From G963663495 sp963663495 (GTDB lineage: Bacteria; Bacteroidota; Rhodothermia; Rhodothermales; Bin80): a stretch of 64,000 nt of DNA. The stretch spans positions 2,356,001 to 2,420,000 of the forward strand of contig OY760427.1 of assembly GCA_963663495.1 (NCBI GenBank). Direction: 5' to 3'. Numbering within the stretch: the first letter of the stretch is position 1; each line of letters begins with the position of its first letter. This document shows, one piece after another, positions 26,132 to 35,491 of the stretch. Below the pieces are notes generated by a model. That model was not told the DNA's origin, searched no databases, and saw only the letters and a list, made by a program, of their open reading frames with translations. The position numbers and the translations under genes were made by a program.

Positions 26132-27082
26132 TCACGGATGCGCCAAAGCTGATTGAATTCGAAGGACATCCTGGTCCAAGTCGTCCAAACCCCTTTCGTT
26201 CAGGCGAAGCCAGGTTGTGTTGGTGTAACGGCGAAACCATGTGAGTTGCCGTTTAGCGTATCGTCTCGTGTTGCGCTGTATTAGTCGAACCATTTCGCTA
26301 TATGCTGTCCTACCATTGAGGTGGTCAATTGCTTCCCGATATCCAATGGTCCGCAGGTCCGAAAGAGACTGTTCGTGCCCCGATGCTACGAGTGAACGTA
26401 CCTCGGTCATCAGACCACGCTCAAGCATTTCGTTTACACGACGGTTTATTCGTCCGTAAAGGTCGGCTCTGTCTCTGTTAAGTACGATCACGCGAAAATC
26501 AAATGCAGGAGGGGACTTGATAGCATGGTAATGTGAAAGCGGTATACCTGTCCCATACCAGACTTCCAGTGCCCGAATCACTCTGGCAGTCTTGGTGGCG
26601 TCCATGGTTCGAGCAGTATCAGGGTCCACCGTTCGCAGGGTTTCATACATAGTATCTGCTCCTTTCTCGGCAAAACGCTTCTCAAGGTCATGCCGGATTG
26701 CAGGATGGGCACTTGGTGTCGGTCCTAATCCGTGAACCAGAGCGTGCACATAGAGCGTCGAACCTCCGACCACTAGCGGCAGGCGATCACAGCCGAAAAT
26801 CTCGGCAATCCGAATATTGGCCTCTCGTGCAAACTGCCCGGATGAATAGGCTTCTCCGAGGGCACGCTCGTTGATAAAGTGATGGGGCACGACTGCGAGT
26901 TCATCGGGGTTCGGCTTCGCCGTACCGATGGTGAGTTCCCGATAGATTTGGCGGCTGTCCGCGGAAATGATTTCCGCGTTCAATTGCTCGGCCAGCTCTA
27001 GGCTCAGTGCTGTTTTGCCTACTCCAGTAGGGCCGGTCAGCAGCGGAATGGTATGCGAGCACGGACGTGCGTTGGAGCTCAT
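26132..27082 (-). CDS. miaA: tRNA dimethylallyltransferase MiaA
   Basis: A 316-residue MiaA. It has the P-loop GPTGVGKT near residue 17, SADSRQIYRELTIGTAKP, the VVGGSTLYVHALVHGL block, KTARVIRALEVW, and the C-terminal IGYREAIDHLNG and RRYAKRQLTWFRR motifs. It transfers a dimethylallyl group to the N6 of A37 in tRNAs reading codons that start with U. It is normally a housekeeping gene. The start ATG at 27082 is 19 bp from the border of TnpB element copy 2, so its native promoter has been displaced. Expression now depends on the element or on the new upstream DNA. Confidence 0.96.
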   Translation of the reverse strand: MSSNARPCSHTIPLLTGPTGVGKTALSLELAEQLNAEIISADSRQIYRELTIGTAKPNPDELAVVPHHFINERALGEAYSSGQFAREANIRIAEIFGCDRLPLVVGGSTLYVHALVHGLGPTPSAHPAIRHDLEKRFAEKGADTMYETLRTVDPDTARTMDATKTARVIRALEVWYGTGIPLSHYHAIKSPPAFDFRVIVLNRDRADLYGRINRRVNEMLERGLMTEVRSLVASGHEQSLSDLRTIGYREAIDHLNGRTAYSEMVRLIQRNTRRYAKRQLTWFRRYTNTTWLRLNERGLDDLDQDVLRIQSALAHP

Positions 27083-27101
27083 TGCTTAGGGACTTATATT
27101 A

Positions 27102-28559
27102 GGGAATTATATACGTGAGTGACCAACTGTACACAGTGAGGCACTAGTATCAATTTCACGGGTCATAGGGGTCGGTAACCCGAACGCCCCTCGCCGTGCA
27201 GAAGCCCCAATCCCGGAGGCCAGTATGTTTGCAGCCGCATTCAGGTCTGCATGATCCGCATGTCCACAGGACATACACGTGAATGTGCTCTGCGTCTTAC
27301 GGTTACTCGCTTCTGTGTGCCCACACACAGAACACCGCTGACTGGTATAGGCAGCGGTAACCTTTATCACCTTGCGGCACTTATAGCCCAGCATCTGATC
27401 CAGCTGGCCCCAACCTGTTCGCAGTATTCCACGATTGAGGTCAGACTTCTGTCTGACGTTTGTGCCAAAGCTCTCCATCGTCCCCTTAGCTGAACGTGTC
27501 ATCGCTTTGATCTTTAGGTCCTCCAGTATCACCGTTGAGGAGCAATTGGCAATACTGCGACTTACCTGGTGGTTCGCATTCTTGAGGATGTTAGCACGCT
27601 TGCGCTGTATGCGGGCGATTCTATGCTTCCGCCTGTTACGACGGTTGGAGCCTTTCTTCTGTCTCGCCAGTCTTCGCTGATGCCGCTTCAACTTGGCATC
27701 AAGACGCTTCGTATCCGGTTGTCTGATAATGCTTGTATCGCCCTCTGTGGAGACCATAGCGATCTGCCCGCAATTACGGTCAATGCCTACAGCACTGCCG
27801 GTATCCTCTATTACAGGTGCCTCAATCTTGTAGCAGATGACAGCATACCATTTGCCGGCGTTCTTCTTTACAGTGGCTTTGATGGGTATACCATCAGGGT
27901 ACGGGTTGCCTCCCCGCCTGCGGAGCGCCATATATCCCACTTTCGGGATATACAGCTTGCCATCCCGAACCCTTACGTTATCCGGGATCGTGAACGAAGG
28001 CGTACTACCACGTCTGGAATGGAATCTCGGTCTTCTCTTACCTTCCTTGAAGAATGCCTTCCATGCATCCGCCTGATATTTCAATGTGTATCTAACGACA
28101 CCAAAGGAGTATTCAGGTAGCCACTCGACCGTACGGCGCAGTGCCGTGAACCGCTTCCCCAGCGAGAAGAAGCTTACCGAGGGCGGCTTCTCTCCAGCCT
28201 CTTTCGCTTTCTTGTAGGCCTCGCTCTGCTCTGCGAGGATGGCATTCCACACAAACCTACACGCACCCGCTAATCCAGCAAGGTGCTTGGCGTTACTCCG
28301 ACTTCCGGGCAATAGCCTGTATGTGATATTGCGGTATGCACTAACCGTTTCGGGCATGGCACTGTGGTATATGACTTCCTAATAGATGGAACTTATATAG
28401 CATGAATACCAACGTGTTGAGTTATTTGAAATAATTGCAGTCTTTTCGTGAAAAGCGGGAACCTATTATGAAAAACTGGCGAAAGCCATCCAGTCTGCAC
28501 CACCAAAGCACAAAAAGTAATTCCTGCGAAAACGCGTGGCACTCAGCCATATAACTCCC
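27102..28559 (-). mobile_element. TnpB-only element, copy 2 (1458 bp)
   Basis: Same length and same ends as copy 1: GGGAATTATATACG at 27102 and, in inverse, GGGAGTTATATGGC from 28559. TTA flanks it on both sides (27099-27101 and 28560-28562). Its 3' (RNA-guide) end points into miaA. The left-end region 28358-28559 holds no gene, only a short opposite-strand reading frame end ending APPKHKK. Confidence 0.88.
27107..28357 (-). CDS. tnpB: TnpB, RNA-guided nuclease of IS200/IS605-type elements
   Basis: A complete 416-residue TnpB, a close but non-identical relative of the protein at 20221 (for example KWYAVICYKIE instead of RGYAVICYKME, and IQRKRAN instead of IQCKRAN). The RuvC residues (VGIDRNCGQ, VILEDLKIK, ADLNAAANI) and the zinc ribbon (CSVCGH, CMSCGH) are intact. 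Several of the differences from copy 1 are amino-acid changes in an otherwise open frame, so both copies have been kept functional or are recent. Confidence 0.93.
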   Translation of the reverse strand: MPETVSAYRNITYRLLPGSRSNAKHLAGLAGACRFVWNAILAEQSEAYKKAKEAGEKPPSVSFFSLGKRFTALRRTVEWLPEYSFGVVRYTLKYQADAWKAFFKEGKRRPRFHSRRGSTPSFTIPDNVRVRDGKLYIPKVGYMALRRRGGNPYPDGIPIKATVKKNAGKWYAVICYKIEAPVIEDTGSAVGIDRNCGQIAMVSTEGDTSIIRQPDTKRLDAKLKRHQRRLARQKKGSNRRNRRKHRIARIQRKRANILKNANHQVSRSIANCSSTVILEDLKIKAMTRSAKGTMESFGTNVRQKSDLNRGILRTGWGQLDQMLGYKCRKVIKVTAAYTSQRCSVCGHTEASNRKTQSTFTCMSCGHADHADLNAAANILASGIGASARRGAFGLPTPMTREIDTSASLCTVGHSRI

Positions 28560-28562
28560 TTA

Positions 28563-28839
28563 CCTTACCACCCTGTAGCCTTCAATAGTAGAAACAGTAT
28601 TCCCGCAGCCCGCTTGATATTATCTGCGTGTGAATGGTTCTTGCGGCTCCGACTGCAAGAGCGTGCCCCTTCCATGGGACAAACCAGTCCTGACCATCGT
28701 TGGGCACGGCTGCATGAGGCCGAGACCATCGTTGGCAGGTCAAGCCTTGAAGCTCTGACGTCCTTCTTAACACGGTCTTACTCGTCATAACAGATAGAAA
28801 GTAGTTGACGTTGATCAGCAGGCATGTGACATTCGGATA
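28563..28839. other. Gap upstream of the MmeI-like gene; no gene seen
   Basis: This stretch separates the TnpB element from the restriction-modification gene. Open frames here are short and without family resemblance. It should contain the promoter of the MmeI-like gene and the former upstream sequence of miaA. Confidence 0.4.
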
Positions 28840-31099
28840 ATGCGATTGTCTTGGAACGAAATACGGGTACGTGCAGCCTCCTTTGCCGAGGACTGGCGGG
28901 ATGCAGCTTACGAGAAGGGCGAGACCCAAAGTTTCTATAACGCCTTCTTTGAGGTATTCGGAGTTCGACGACGGAGCGTAGCCCGATACGAGCAGCATGT
29001 CCGTAAGCTGGGCAATCATTCAGGATTCATTGACCTGTTTTGGCCAGGTGTCCTGTTGGTAGAGCAGAAGAGTGTCGGGCGGGATCTGAAACGTGCCTAC
29101 GGACAGGCGGGAGAATATTTTGATGCATTGCCCGAGCACAAGCGCCCGCGGTATATCCTTGTAAGCGACTTTCAGTCCTTCGAATTATCTGATCTGGCCG
29201 AGCGCACCAAGCTGTGTTTCTCGCTGGCAGAATTGCCCTCGCATGTTCAGGCATTTGGGTTCATCGTTGGAGTACAACGTAGGACATTCCGCGACCAGAA
29301 CCCAGCAAACATCAAAGCAGCAGAGCTTGTCGGGAGGTTGCACGACGCACTTGATCAATCTGGTTACCGAGGCCACGACCTAGAGAGATTCCTAGTACGG
29401 ATTGCATTCTGTCTCTTTGCCGATGACACGGGAGTCTTTGAGCCGCGAGACATACTTCTTGAATTTCTTGAAACTCGAACTCGTGCGGATGGCACCGACG
29501 TAGGAGCGGCCCTGATTCATATGTTTCAAGTGCTTGACACGGCAGAAGCGATGCGTGCGGCAACGCTAGACGAAGACCTCGCACGCTTCCCCTATGTCAA
29601 CGGTACACTGTTTGGAGAATCGCTGCGAATACCATCTTTCAGCGCTACTATGCGTCAAAGGCTGCTGGAGGCTTGCCGTTTCGACTGGACAAACATCTCG
29701 CCTGCAATCTTTGGTGCACTGTTCCAGTCTGTATTGGACCCCGGAGAGAGGCGCAGGCAGGGTGCTCACTACACGACAGAAAAGAATATTCTGAAGGTAA
29801 TTGAGCCGCTCTTCATGGACGACTTGCGTGCTGAGTTTGACCGGCTCAAGAGGCGCAAGGACAGCCGTCGGCGCGGCGATCTGCTGCGTTTTCAGGAAAA
29901 GCTTCGCCAATTGACTTTCCTGGACCCGGCGTGTGGGTGTGGTAATTTTCTCGTTATTGCCTATCGCGAACTCCGGCTGCTCGAAATTGAGCTCTTGAAG
30001 GAAGTTGTCAGCCCGGGACAGTACGATATGTTTACGGAATCGTTGTCTGTAATTAATGTCGATCAGTTCTATGGGATAGAGAAGTCCGAATTTCCGGTCC
30101 GTATTGCGGAGACCGCACTGTGGATGATGGATCACATTATGAATAACCGCCTGAGCCTCGAGTTTGGACAAACCTACACACGCATTCCACTAACTGCTTC
30201 GCCGCGCATCGTTCATGACGACGCGCTTGAGATAGACTGGGCCGCGCTACTGCCGCCGACAAAGTGTTCATTCGTTTTTGGCAACCCGCCCTTTGGGGGC
30301 TCAAAACTTCAGACGAAGGAACAACGCGCGCAAGTGCAACGAATTGCGGCCGGGAGCAAGAGTGGTGGCGCTCTAGATTACGTCGCTGCCTGGTTTATCA
30401 AGGCGGGAGAGTACGTGCAGGGGGTCGGTGCCCGCATTGGGTACGTTGCGACGAATTCTATCACCCAAGGCGAACAGGTGGGACGGCTTTGGCCCATTCT
30501 ATTCAGTCGGTATGGACTCGAAATAGCTTTCGCACACCGAACGTTTGTGTGGGGATCGGATGCCCGGGGTAAGGCACATGTCCATGTCGTGATTGCAGGA
30601 TTGGGCGGTACAGGAACCCTGCCAAGTAGAAAACGCCTGTTCAGTTACCCTGATACGGAAGGAGACCCTGAAGAAACGACTCATGCCAAGATCTCACCGT
30701 ACTTGATCGGTGCAGCGGGGCTCACTGATCCACATCTTACAGTGCAGGAAGCGATTAGTCCCATTAATGGCCTCCCACGACTCATCATGGGTTCTAAACC
30801 TATTGACGGAGGGCATTATATATTCAAGACTAAGGAGAAATACGCAGAATTTGTCTCAAAAGAGCCGAAGGCCGAGGCCTATTTGCGTCCCTATATCGGT
30901 GCACGCGAATATCTTCATGGAAATGACAGGTGGATTTTGGCCCTCCACGATACCCCTCCAAGCGTCTTGGCTGAGATGCCTGCGGTTCGCGAACGGATCG
31001 CGGCCGTGCGGGCATACCGAAAGGCCAGCCGGAGCATACCTACGCGCAAGTTGGCCGATACCCCGACCCACTATCATCTCAACGTTCTCCCGACCGCTC
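28840..31099 (+). pseudogene. MmeI-like (type IIL/IIG) restriction-modification enzyme, N-terminal part
   Basis: First 753 codons of a single-chain restriction and adenine-methylation enzyme. The N-terminal nuclease domain resembles MmeI (LSWNEIRVRAASFAEDW, then GFIDLFWPGVLLVEQKS with a D...ExK nuclease site). A helical spacer with LDPGERRRQGAHYTTEKNIL leads into the methyltransferase: motif I LDPACGCGNFL and motif IV FGNPPFGG. Target recognition follows. The frame is cut at 31099 by the 6438-bp element; the ORF in the element adds only a few codons (RRRAIPCWLKK). The rest of the gene is at 37547-38028. Joined with one copy of the 9-bp repeat, the gene is 2742 bp or 914 codons, close to the 919 residues of MmeI. 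The truncated protein retains nuclease and methylase cores but lacks its C-terminal part. Confidence 0.9.
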
Positions 31100-31129
31100 G
31101 GCGGCGTGCCATTCCTTGTTGGCTGAAAA
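31100..31129 (+). repeat. Left terminal inverted repeat of the IS256-like element
   Basis: A 30-bp repeat beginning GGCGGCGTGCCATTCC and ending GGCTGAAAA. It is identical to the reverse complement of 37508-37537 and to 2732-2761. Confidence 0.95.
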
Positions 31130-31197
31130 AGTGATTATTGGTTCGGTGTTGGCTTGGGTTTCCTAAGCCTTTTCACCATACGGATCCATGATCACTT

Positions 31198-32259
31198 ATG
31201 AGTTTATCAGATGATTTATCGCAGCTCATTCAGGGGCTGCGTCATACCGGCGCGTCCGGTCGGCAGCTGCAATTTGACTTGTTGCGGCACCTCACCCAGT
31301 GTGTGCAGCAGTTGACGTCTAGTCTGGAAGAGGATGTTATGCTTCCGTCGGATAATGCGGCTCCAGACGGCACTGGGGAGCAGTTGGCAGAAGCACCTTC
31401 CGAGGAGGAAAATAGCGTCCGTGCTCCGGAGTCTCTGGAGTCTCCGGGAGGCTTGGCATTGGGGTACGATGATGATGCTGCGGCGTGCGAGCAGGCGCGG
31501 CAGGTGTTTGATACGCGCCCGTTGTGTGAAGAAGAGCACGTAATCCTTTGGCTTGATGCCATGGAAGTGTGGGGGCGACCCATAGTCGTGTGCATGGCCG
31601 CTACCATTGAGGGTTATCGGCGCATTCTGGGCTTTGTGGAGGCTCCGTTGCACGATGCGGAGCGCGTGCAACACTTGTTACAAGGCTTGTTGGAGCGCGG
31701 TTTGTGCGCAGATCGGGGGCTCTTCTGCATCACTCCTGATGTGACCTCGCTGACCGGCGTACTGCAAGAGTGCTTGGGTACCGGTATGCAGCAGCAACAC
31801 TGCCAGATGCACAAGCGCACGCGTGTAGTGAGTTATCTGTCCGAGCAGGACGGGCGGCACATTCGGGGGGCGATCACGCGTGCTTTCGCCGTGCCGGATC
31901 CGAAGGTGGCGCATGCAGCGTTGATGCAGATCCATACGGACCTTTTGGTGTGTAACCGGTCTGCGGCCCGGTGGCTCTTGCGGGGTCTGGATAGGACGCT
32001 GACACTGCACCGGACAGGACTGTATGAACAGTTGAGTCCGAGCCTTCGAAGTACTCGTTGTGTGGCCCATGTCTCCAAGAAGCTGGTGCGGCGACTACGC
32101 GATGTTCGCTTGTGGATGCCGCCAGACAAACGCCGTGCTTGTCTGGCGTTGTTGCTTCTTGAGATAGAGTCACACATGCGAAGATTGCCCCGCGCTGCGT
32201 ATCTTCCAGCGATGCGATCAGCATTGTTTCCTTCCATCAATCAGACAAACGATAACTGA
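31198..32259 (+). CDS. Catalytically dead IS256-type transposase paralogue
   Basis: A 353-residue protein collinear with the C-terminal two thirds of the neighbouring transposase. Shared landmarks: VILWLDAMEVWG with D120 (first catalytic Asp), FCITPDVTSLTG with D181 (second), the CxxH pair in HCQMHKRTRVVSYL, and RTLTLHRTGLYEQLSPSL. At the place of the catalytic glutamate (NIMENLN in the neighbour) it has RCVAHVS, so E is replaced by alanine (A290). The usual N-terminal DNA-binding region is missing and replaced by about 100 residues, partly acidic (PSEEENSVRAPESLE). Its TGA is 3 bp before the next ATG, so the two are probably translationally coupled. The frame is fully open despite the loss of catalysis, which argues for a retained accessory or regulatory role. 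Confidence 0.85.
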   Translation: MSLSDDLSQLIQGLRHTGASGRQLQFDLLRHLTQCVQQLTSSLEEDVMLPSDNAAPDGTGEQLAEAPSEEENSVRAPESLESPGGLALGYDDDAAACEQARQVFDTRPLCEEEHVILWLDAMEVWGRPIVVCMAATIEGYRRILGFVEAPLHDAERVQHLLQGLLERGLCADRGLFCITPDVTSLTGVLQECLGTGMQQQHCQMHKRTRVVSYLSEQDGRHIRGAITRAFAVPDPKVAHAALMQIHTDLLVCNRSAARWLLRGLDRTLTLHRTGLYEQLSPSLRSTRCVAHVSKKLVRRLRDVRLWMPPDKRRACLALLLLEIESHMRRLPRAAYLPAMRSALFPSINQTNDN

Positions 32260-32262
32260 CCT

Positions 32263-33501
32263 ATGTCCAAAGATGTCATGCAGATAGAAAACCCCGGCAC
32301 ACTACCGGAGGGTCTCCAGAAGATACTAGACACGGGGATTGATTCCCTGAAGCTGTTAGTAGAGCATCTTGGCACGATGCAACTGGCGTTTTTTCTTGCG
32401 GTCATGGAAGCCGAGGTAAAGTCTCTCTGCGGTGTGCGCAGAAAGCGCGACAACAATAAGCAGCACAAGGGGCGGTACGAGCGGTGGGGGAGCAGACCGG
32501 GCTCTATCATGATTGGAGATGAGCGGGTAAAGGTGAGTGTGCCGCGTGTACAGGACCGGGTGAAGGGTAAAGCGCGTCCTCTGGAGACCTACAAATTGTT
32601 GCACAAGCCGAATCCGAATATGGTGAAGCGTATCGCCCGGAAAATTGTGTATGGTATTAGCCAGCGGAACTACAAGAAGGTGGCAACGGAGTTTGTTGGC
32701 AGTTTTGGATTGAGCGCTTCCTCAATCAGTCGCAAGTACAAGAGTTACAGTGCACAGGTATTGAAGGAGCAGGAGGAGCGTAACTTGGCGGAGAACACGT
32801 TTGTAGCGTTGCTGCTGGACGGCAAGTACTTTCAGGGGGTGCAGGTATTGATTTGTGTAGGGATTACGGATAAGGGCGAGAAGATAGTAGTAGGGATGGT
32901 GGAGACGGCGACAGAGAACGCCGAGGCGGTACAAGGGCTGCTGCAGGATTTGATTGATCGCGGGCTGCGGTATGATAAGGGGCTTTTGGTCATCTTAGAT
33001 GGTTCCAAAGGGCTCCGGAAGGCGGTGAAAGCGGTATTTGGTGATAAGGCACAGGTACAGCGGTGTACTTGGCATAAGCGAGAGAATGTGGTGAGTTACA
33101 TTGAGAAAGAGGACGAAAAGGTGCGGGTTCGGGGGGAGTTGCAGCAGGCGTACGACGAGCCGAATTACGACAAGGCAAAGGAGGCGCTTCTGAGCATAAA
33201 AAAGGGGTTGAAGGAGTCCCATCCCAAGGCATCGAACAGCTTGTCTGAGGGGTTGGAAGAGACTTTGACGCTCCATAGACTGGGGGTGGCGGAGGAACTG
33301 GGACGCAGTTTGCAGACCAATAACATCATGGAGAACCTGAACAGTTTGATTGCTCAACGATGCCGGAATGTCGCGCGTTGGATGAATTCGAGTCAACGTC
33401 AACGATGGGCAGCCATGGCCAATAGGGAGTCGGAGACATGGAGCATGAAGATCCTACCCTGTGCAGACCACCTGCCGGAACTACAAGCAGTTCTACTGTA
33501 G
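32263..33501 (+). CDS. IS256/Mutator-type transposase
   Basis: A complete 412-residue transposase. It has an N-terminal helical DNA-binding region (YERWGSRPGSI, VKVSVPRVQD), then a DDE core with D186 (LLLDGKYFQG), D246 (VILDGSKGLRKAV), the conserved CTWHKRENV pair (C268, H271) and E357 (NNIMENLNSLIAQ). The RxxxRW segment RNVARWMNSSQRQRW near the C-terminus is typical of the family. It should mobilise the 31100-37537 element and any relative with the same ends. Its 3' end is the start of a duplicated region. It is most likely expressed together with the dead paralogue upstream. Confidence 0.93.
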   Translation: MSKDVMQIENPGTLPEGLQKILDTGIDSLKLLVEHLGTMQLAFFLAVMEAEVKSLCGVRRKRDNNKQHKGRYERWGSRPGSIMIGDERVKVSVPRVQDRVKGKARPLETYKLLHKPNPNMVKRIARKIVYGISQRNYKKVATEFVGSFGLSASSISRKYKSYSAQVLKEQEERNLAENTFVALLLDGKYFQGVQVLICVGITDKGEKIVVGMVETATENAEAVQGLLQDLIDRGLRYDKGLLVILDGSKGLRKAVKAVFGDKAQVQRCTWHKRENVVSYIEKEDEKVRVRGELQQAYDEPNYDKAKEALLSIKKGLKESHPKASNSLSEGLEETLTLHRLGVAEELGRSLQTNNIMENLNSLIAQRCRNVARWMNSSQRQRWAAMANRESETWSMKILPCADHLPELQAVLL

Positions 33502-34710
33502 AAGCGTGTACAGTACCACGATGCGTGCGATAATGGGGGCAGGATCGTGCTGTGTGACGGGTTCGGCTGCCACTTAGGGGGTAACAGCGCTATAGAGGCG
33601 TAGTGTAAGGCCTCCGTAGACGATGTAACGTGTCACTTCGCGATAAGCGGAGCAGGCGGAGATGTATCTGGAGGGCACGCATGTCCCCGCCAAAGCCGTA
33701 TCGGAGGGCCCAGAAGGGCTCTCATCAGACGGTAAGCGGGCTAAATGGGGTCCAAATGTGCCGAAAACATGCCAACGAGGCGGTAGATCACGCGTACGGT
33801 GATCTATCCGGCCAATAAGGAGCCTACGGCTGTGCGCGGAGGGGTAGTCATCAAGGGAGCCAAGGCGAATGTGAAAAGACTACCCTGTACCAGGAAGGTG
33901 TCGTAATTATCATCAGCATTATTGCAGCGCGTACGATCCATAAGTGCTTGCCGGAACATGAGTTCGGTCGTGGTACGATGCGTGCGGAATTGGAGGGCGC
34001 ATCGTAGCGTGGTTGGTAGGATTGACGGGTTTACGTTGCTACATACACGCGTGGCTGTCCACGATGCCTGCAGATGGCACGTTTGAAGCCGCTACCACGG
34101 TGTGCATGCGTGCAAAAGGGCTCATATAGGCTGTTCAGTAAGGAAAAACGTGCCTGAATCTGCCTGCAACACGCCAACGAGGCCGTAAATCATGCGTGCA
34201 GGTCAATTAGTGAGGTGGAGTCGTTAAGCAGGACAATATTATCCTGGACAAACCACCGAAGCTGTAAGCAGCTCTACTGTAGAAACGCGTACAGCACCGC
34301 AGCGATAGTATATGCTGAAAGATGGATACGGTCGTGCAATGCCACGGTGCGTGCGATAATGGGTGCTGGATCGTGCTATGTGACAGGTTCGGCCGCCAAT
34401 TAGGGGGTAATAGCGCTATAGAGGCGCGGTGTAAGGCCTCTGTAGACGATGTAACGCGTCACTCGCCATGAGCGGAGGACACGCATGCCCCAGCCAAAGC
34501 CGTATCGGAGCGCCCAAAAGGGCTGTTCTCAGATGTTCACCGGACTGAATAGCACCCAAAACCGCCGAAAACGCGCCAACGAGGCCGTAAATCACGCGTA
34601 CCGTGATCAGTCCTGCCAATAAGACTGCCTACTGCCGGAACAGGAGTTCGATCGTGGTACGATGCGTGCGGTATTGGATGATAGGATTGGCGCGTTTAGG
34701 TCGTTACACC
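33483..34710 (+). repeat. Duplicated noncoding right region of the IS256-like element
   Basis: Two diverged units about 783 bp apart. Unit 1 starts in the end of the transposase gene (near 33483, agcagttctactgtag) and unit 2 near 34265 (agcagctctactgtag). Unit 2 therefore carries a relic of the transposase 3' end. The units share blocks such as tagaggcg...gtgtaaggcctc, ccaaagccgtatcggag, and the stretch around ctcatataggctgttcag. Unit 2 is interrupted by IS66-B and resumes at 37232. No credible gene is seen in this 1.2-kb stretch. Confidence 0.75.
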
Positions 34711-34772
34711 GTAAGCGTGCGGTGAACTACATCTTGATTGGGTGATGGGTTCTGGGGAGCTTACCCCTAGAC

Positions 34773-35096
34773 GTGAGAACCCAGACCCCAGATCGCATGG
34801 TACAGCCCAAACGTACGGCGGAAGAGATGTTTCCGCTGGTAGAGCAGTATAACGAAAGGACCCGGTCCGCAGCGGCGTTTTGTGCAAAGCACGGCATCTC
34901 GTATGGGCAGTTGAATTATTGGAGGCGGAAGTATCGCCAGGAGACTGCAGCCGAGGACAGCCGAGGCTTCGTGGAGATAGGCAGTGCAGCACCAAGGGAA
35001 GCGGCACAGGTAGAGATCGCATATCCGGGTGGGATACGGGTGCGGTTCTTTGCACCGGTCTCTGCTTCGTACCTGGCCAGGCTGACGCAGTCATGA
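34773..35096 (+). CDS. tnpA: IS66 accessory protein TnpA (HTH)
   Basis: A 107-residue TnpA, nearly identical to the protein at 3257. It starts with GTG where the other copy has ATG, a single-base difference that may change translation strength. The HTH region (AAAFCAKHGISYGQLNYWRR) is intact, and the TGA overlaps the tnpB ATG by the ATGA arrangement. Confidence 0.9.
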   Translation: MRTQTPDRMVQPKRTAEEMFPLVEQYNERTRSAAAFCAKHGISYGQLNYWRRKYRQETAAEDSRGFVEIGSAAPREAAQVEIAYPGGIRVRFFAPVSASYLARLTQS

Positions 35097-35431
35097 TCGG
35101 ACTGGCACCTTCGCACCGGTACTTCTTTTACCGACCGCCGGTGGACATGCGCACAAGCTTTGACGGCTTGTGCGCTTTGGTAAAGAGCGGCATGAAGCGG
35201 AATCCGATGTCGGGAGACATCTTTGTATTCATCAACAGGAGGCGAAACCATTTGAAGGCGCTCACATGGGATCGGAACGGCTTTGCGATCTTCTACAAGC
35301 GCTTGGAGACGGGTACGTTTGTGTTGCCAGAGGAGGATGTGCCGACATGGGCACAGATGGTGATGATGCTGGAGGGGGTGTCGTTGAAGACGGTGAAATA
35401 TCGGCCCCGATATGCGGTAAAAAGCCGATAA
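35093..35431 (+). CDS. tnpB: IS66 accessory protein TnpB (IS66 Orf2)
   Basis: A 112-residue IS66 Orf2 protein with RYFFYRPPVDMRTSFDGL and FVFINRRRNHLKAL. It differs from the copy at 3577 only by exchanges such as CAL for RAL and FVLPEED for FALPEED. It is translated from the ATG overlapping the tnpA stop and is complete. Confidence 0.9.
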   Translation: MIGLAPSHRYFFYRPPVDMRTSFDGLCALVKSGMKRNPMSGDIFVFINRRRNHLKALTWDRNGFAIFYKRLETGTFVLPEEDVPTWAQMVMMLEGVSLKTVKYRPRYAVKSR

Positions 35432-35491
35432 TCGGGCCAAATATAATGTGTGATTCGGGAACAAGCAATATGCTGGTGTTGTTAGCTCACC

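Noticed and set aside
33630..33818. Short basic protein of 62 residues in the IS256-like element
   Set aside because: The related unit 2 of the duplication does not preserve the frame.
33483..34710. CRISPR-like or short tandem repeat array
   Set aside because: The repetition is a single diverged duplication of about 780 bp, not short regularly spaced repeats.
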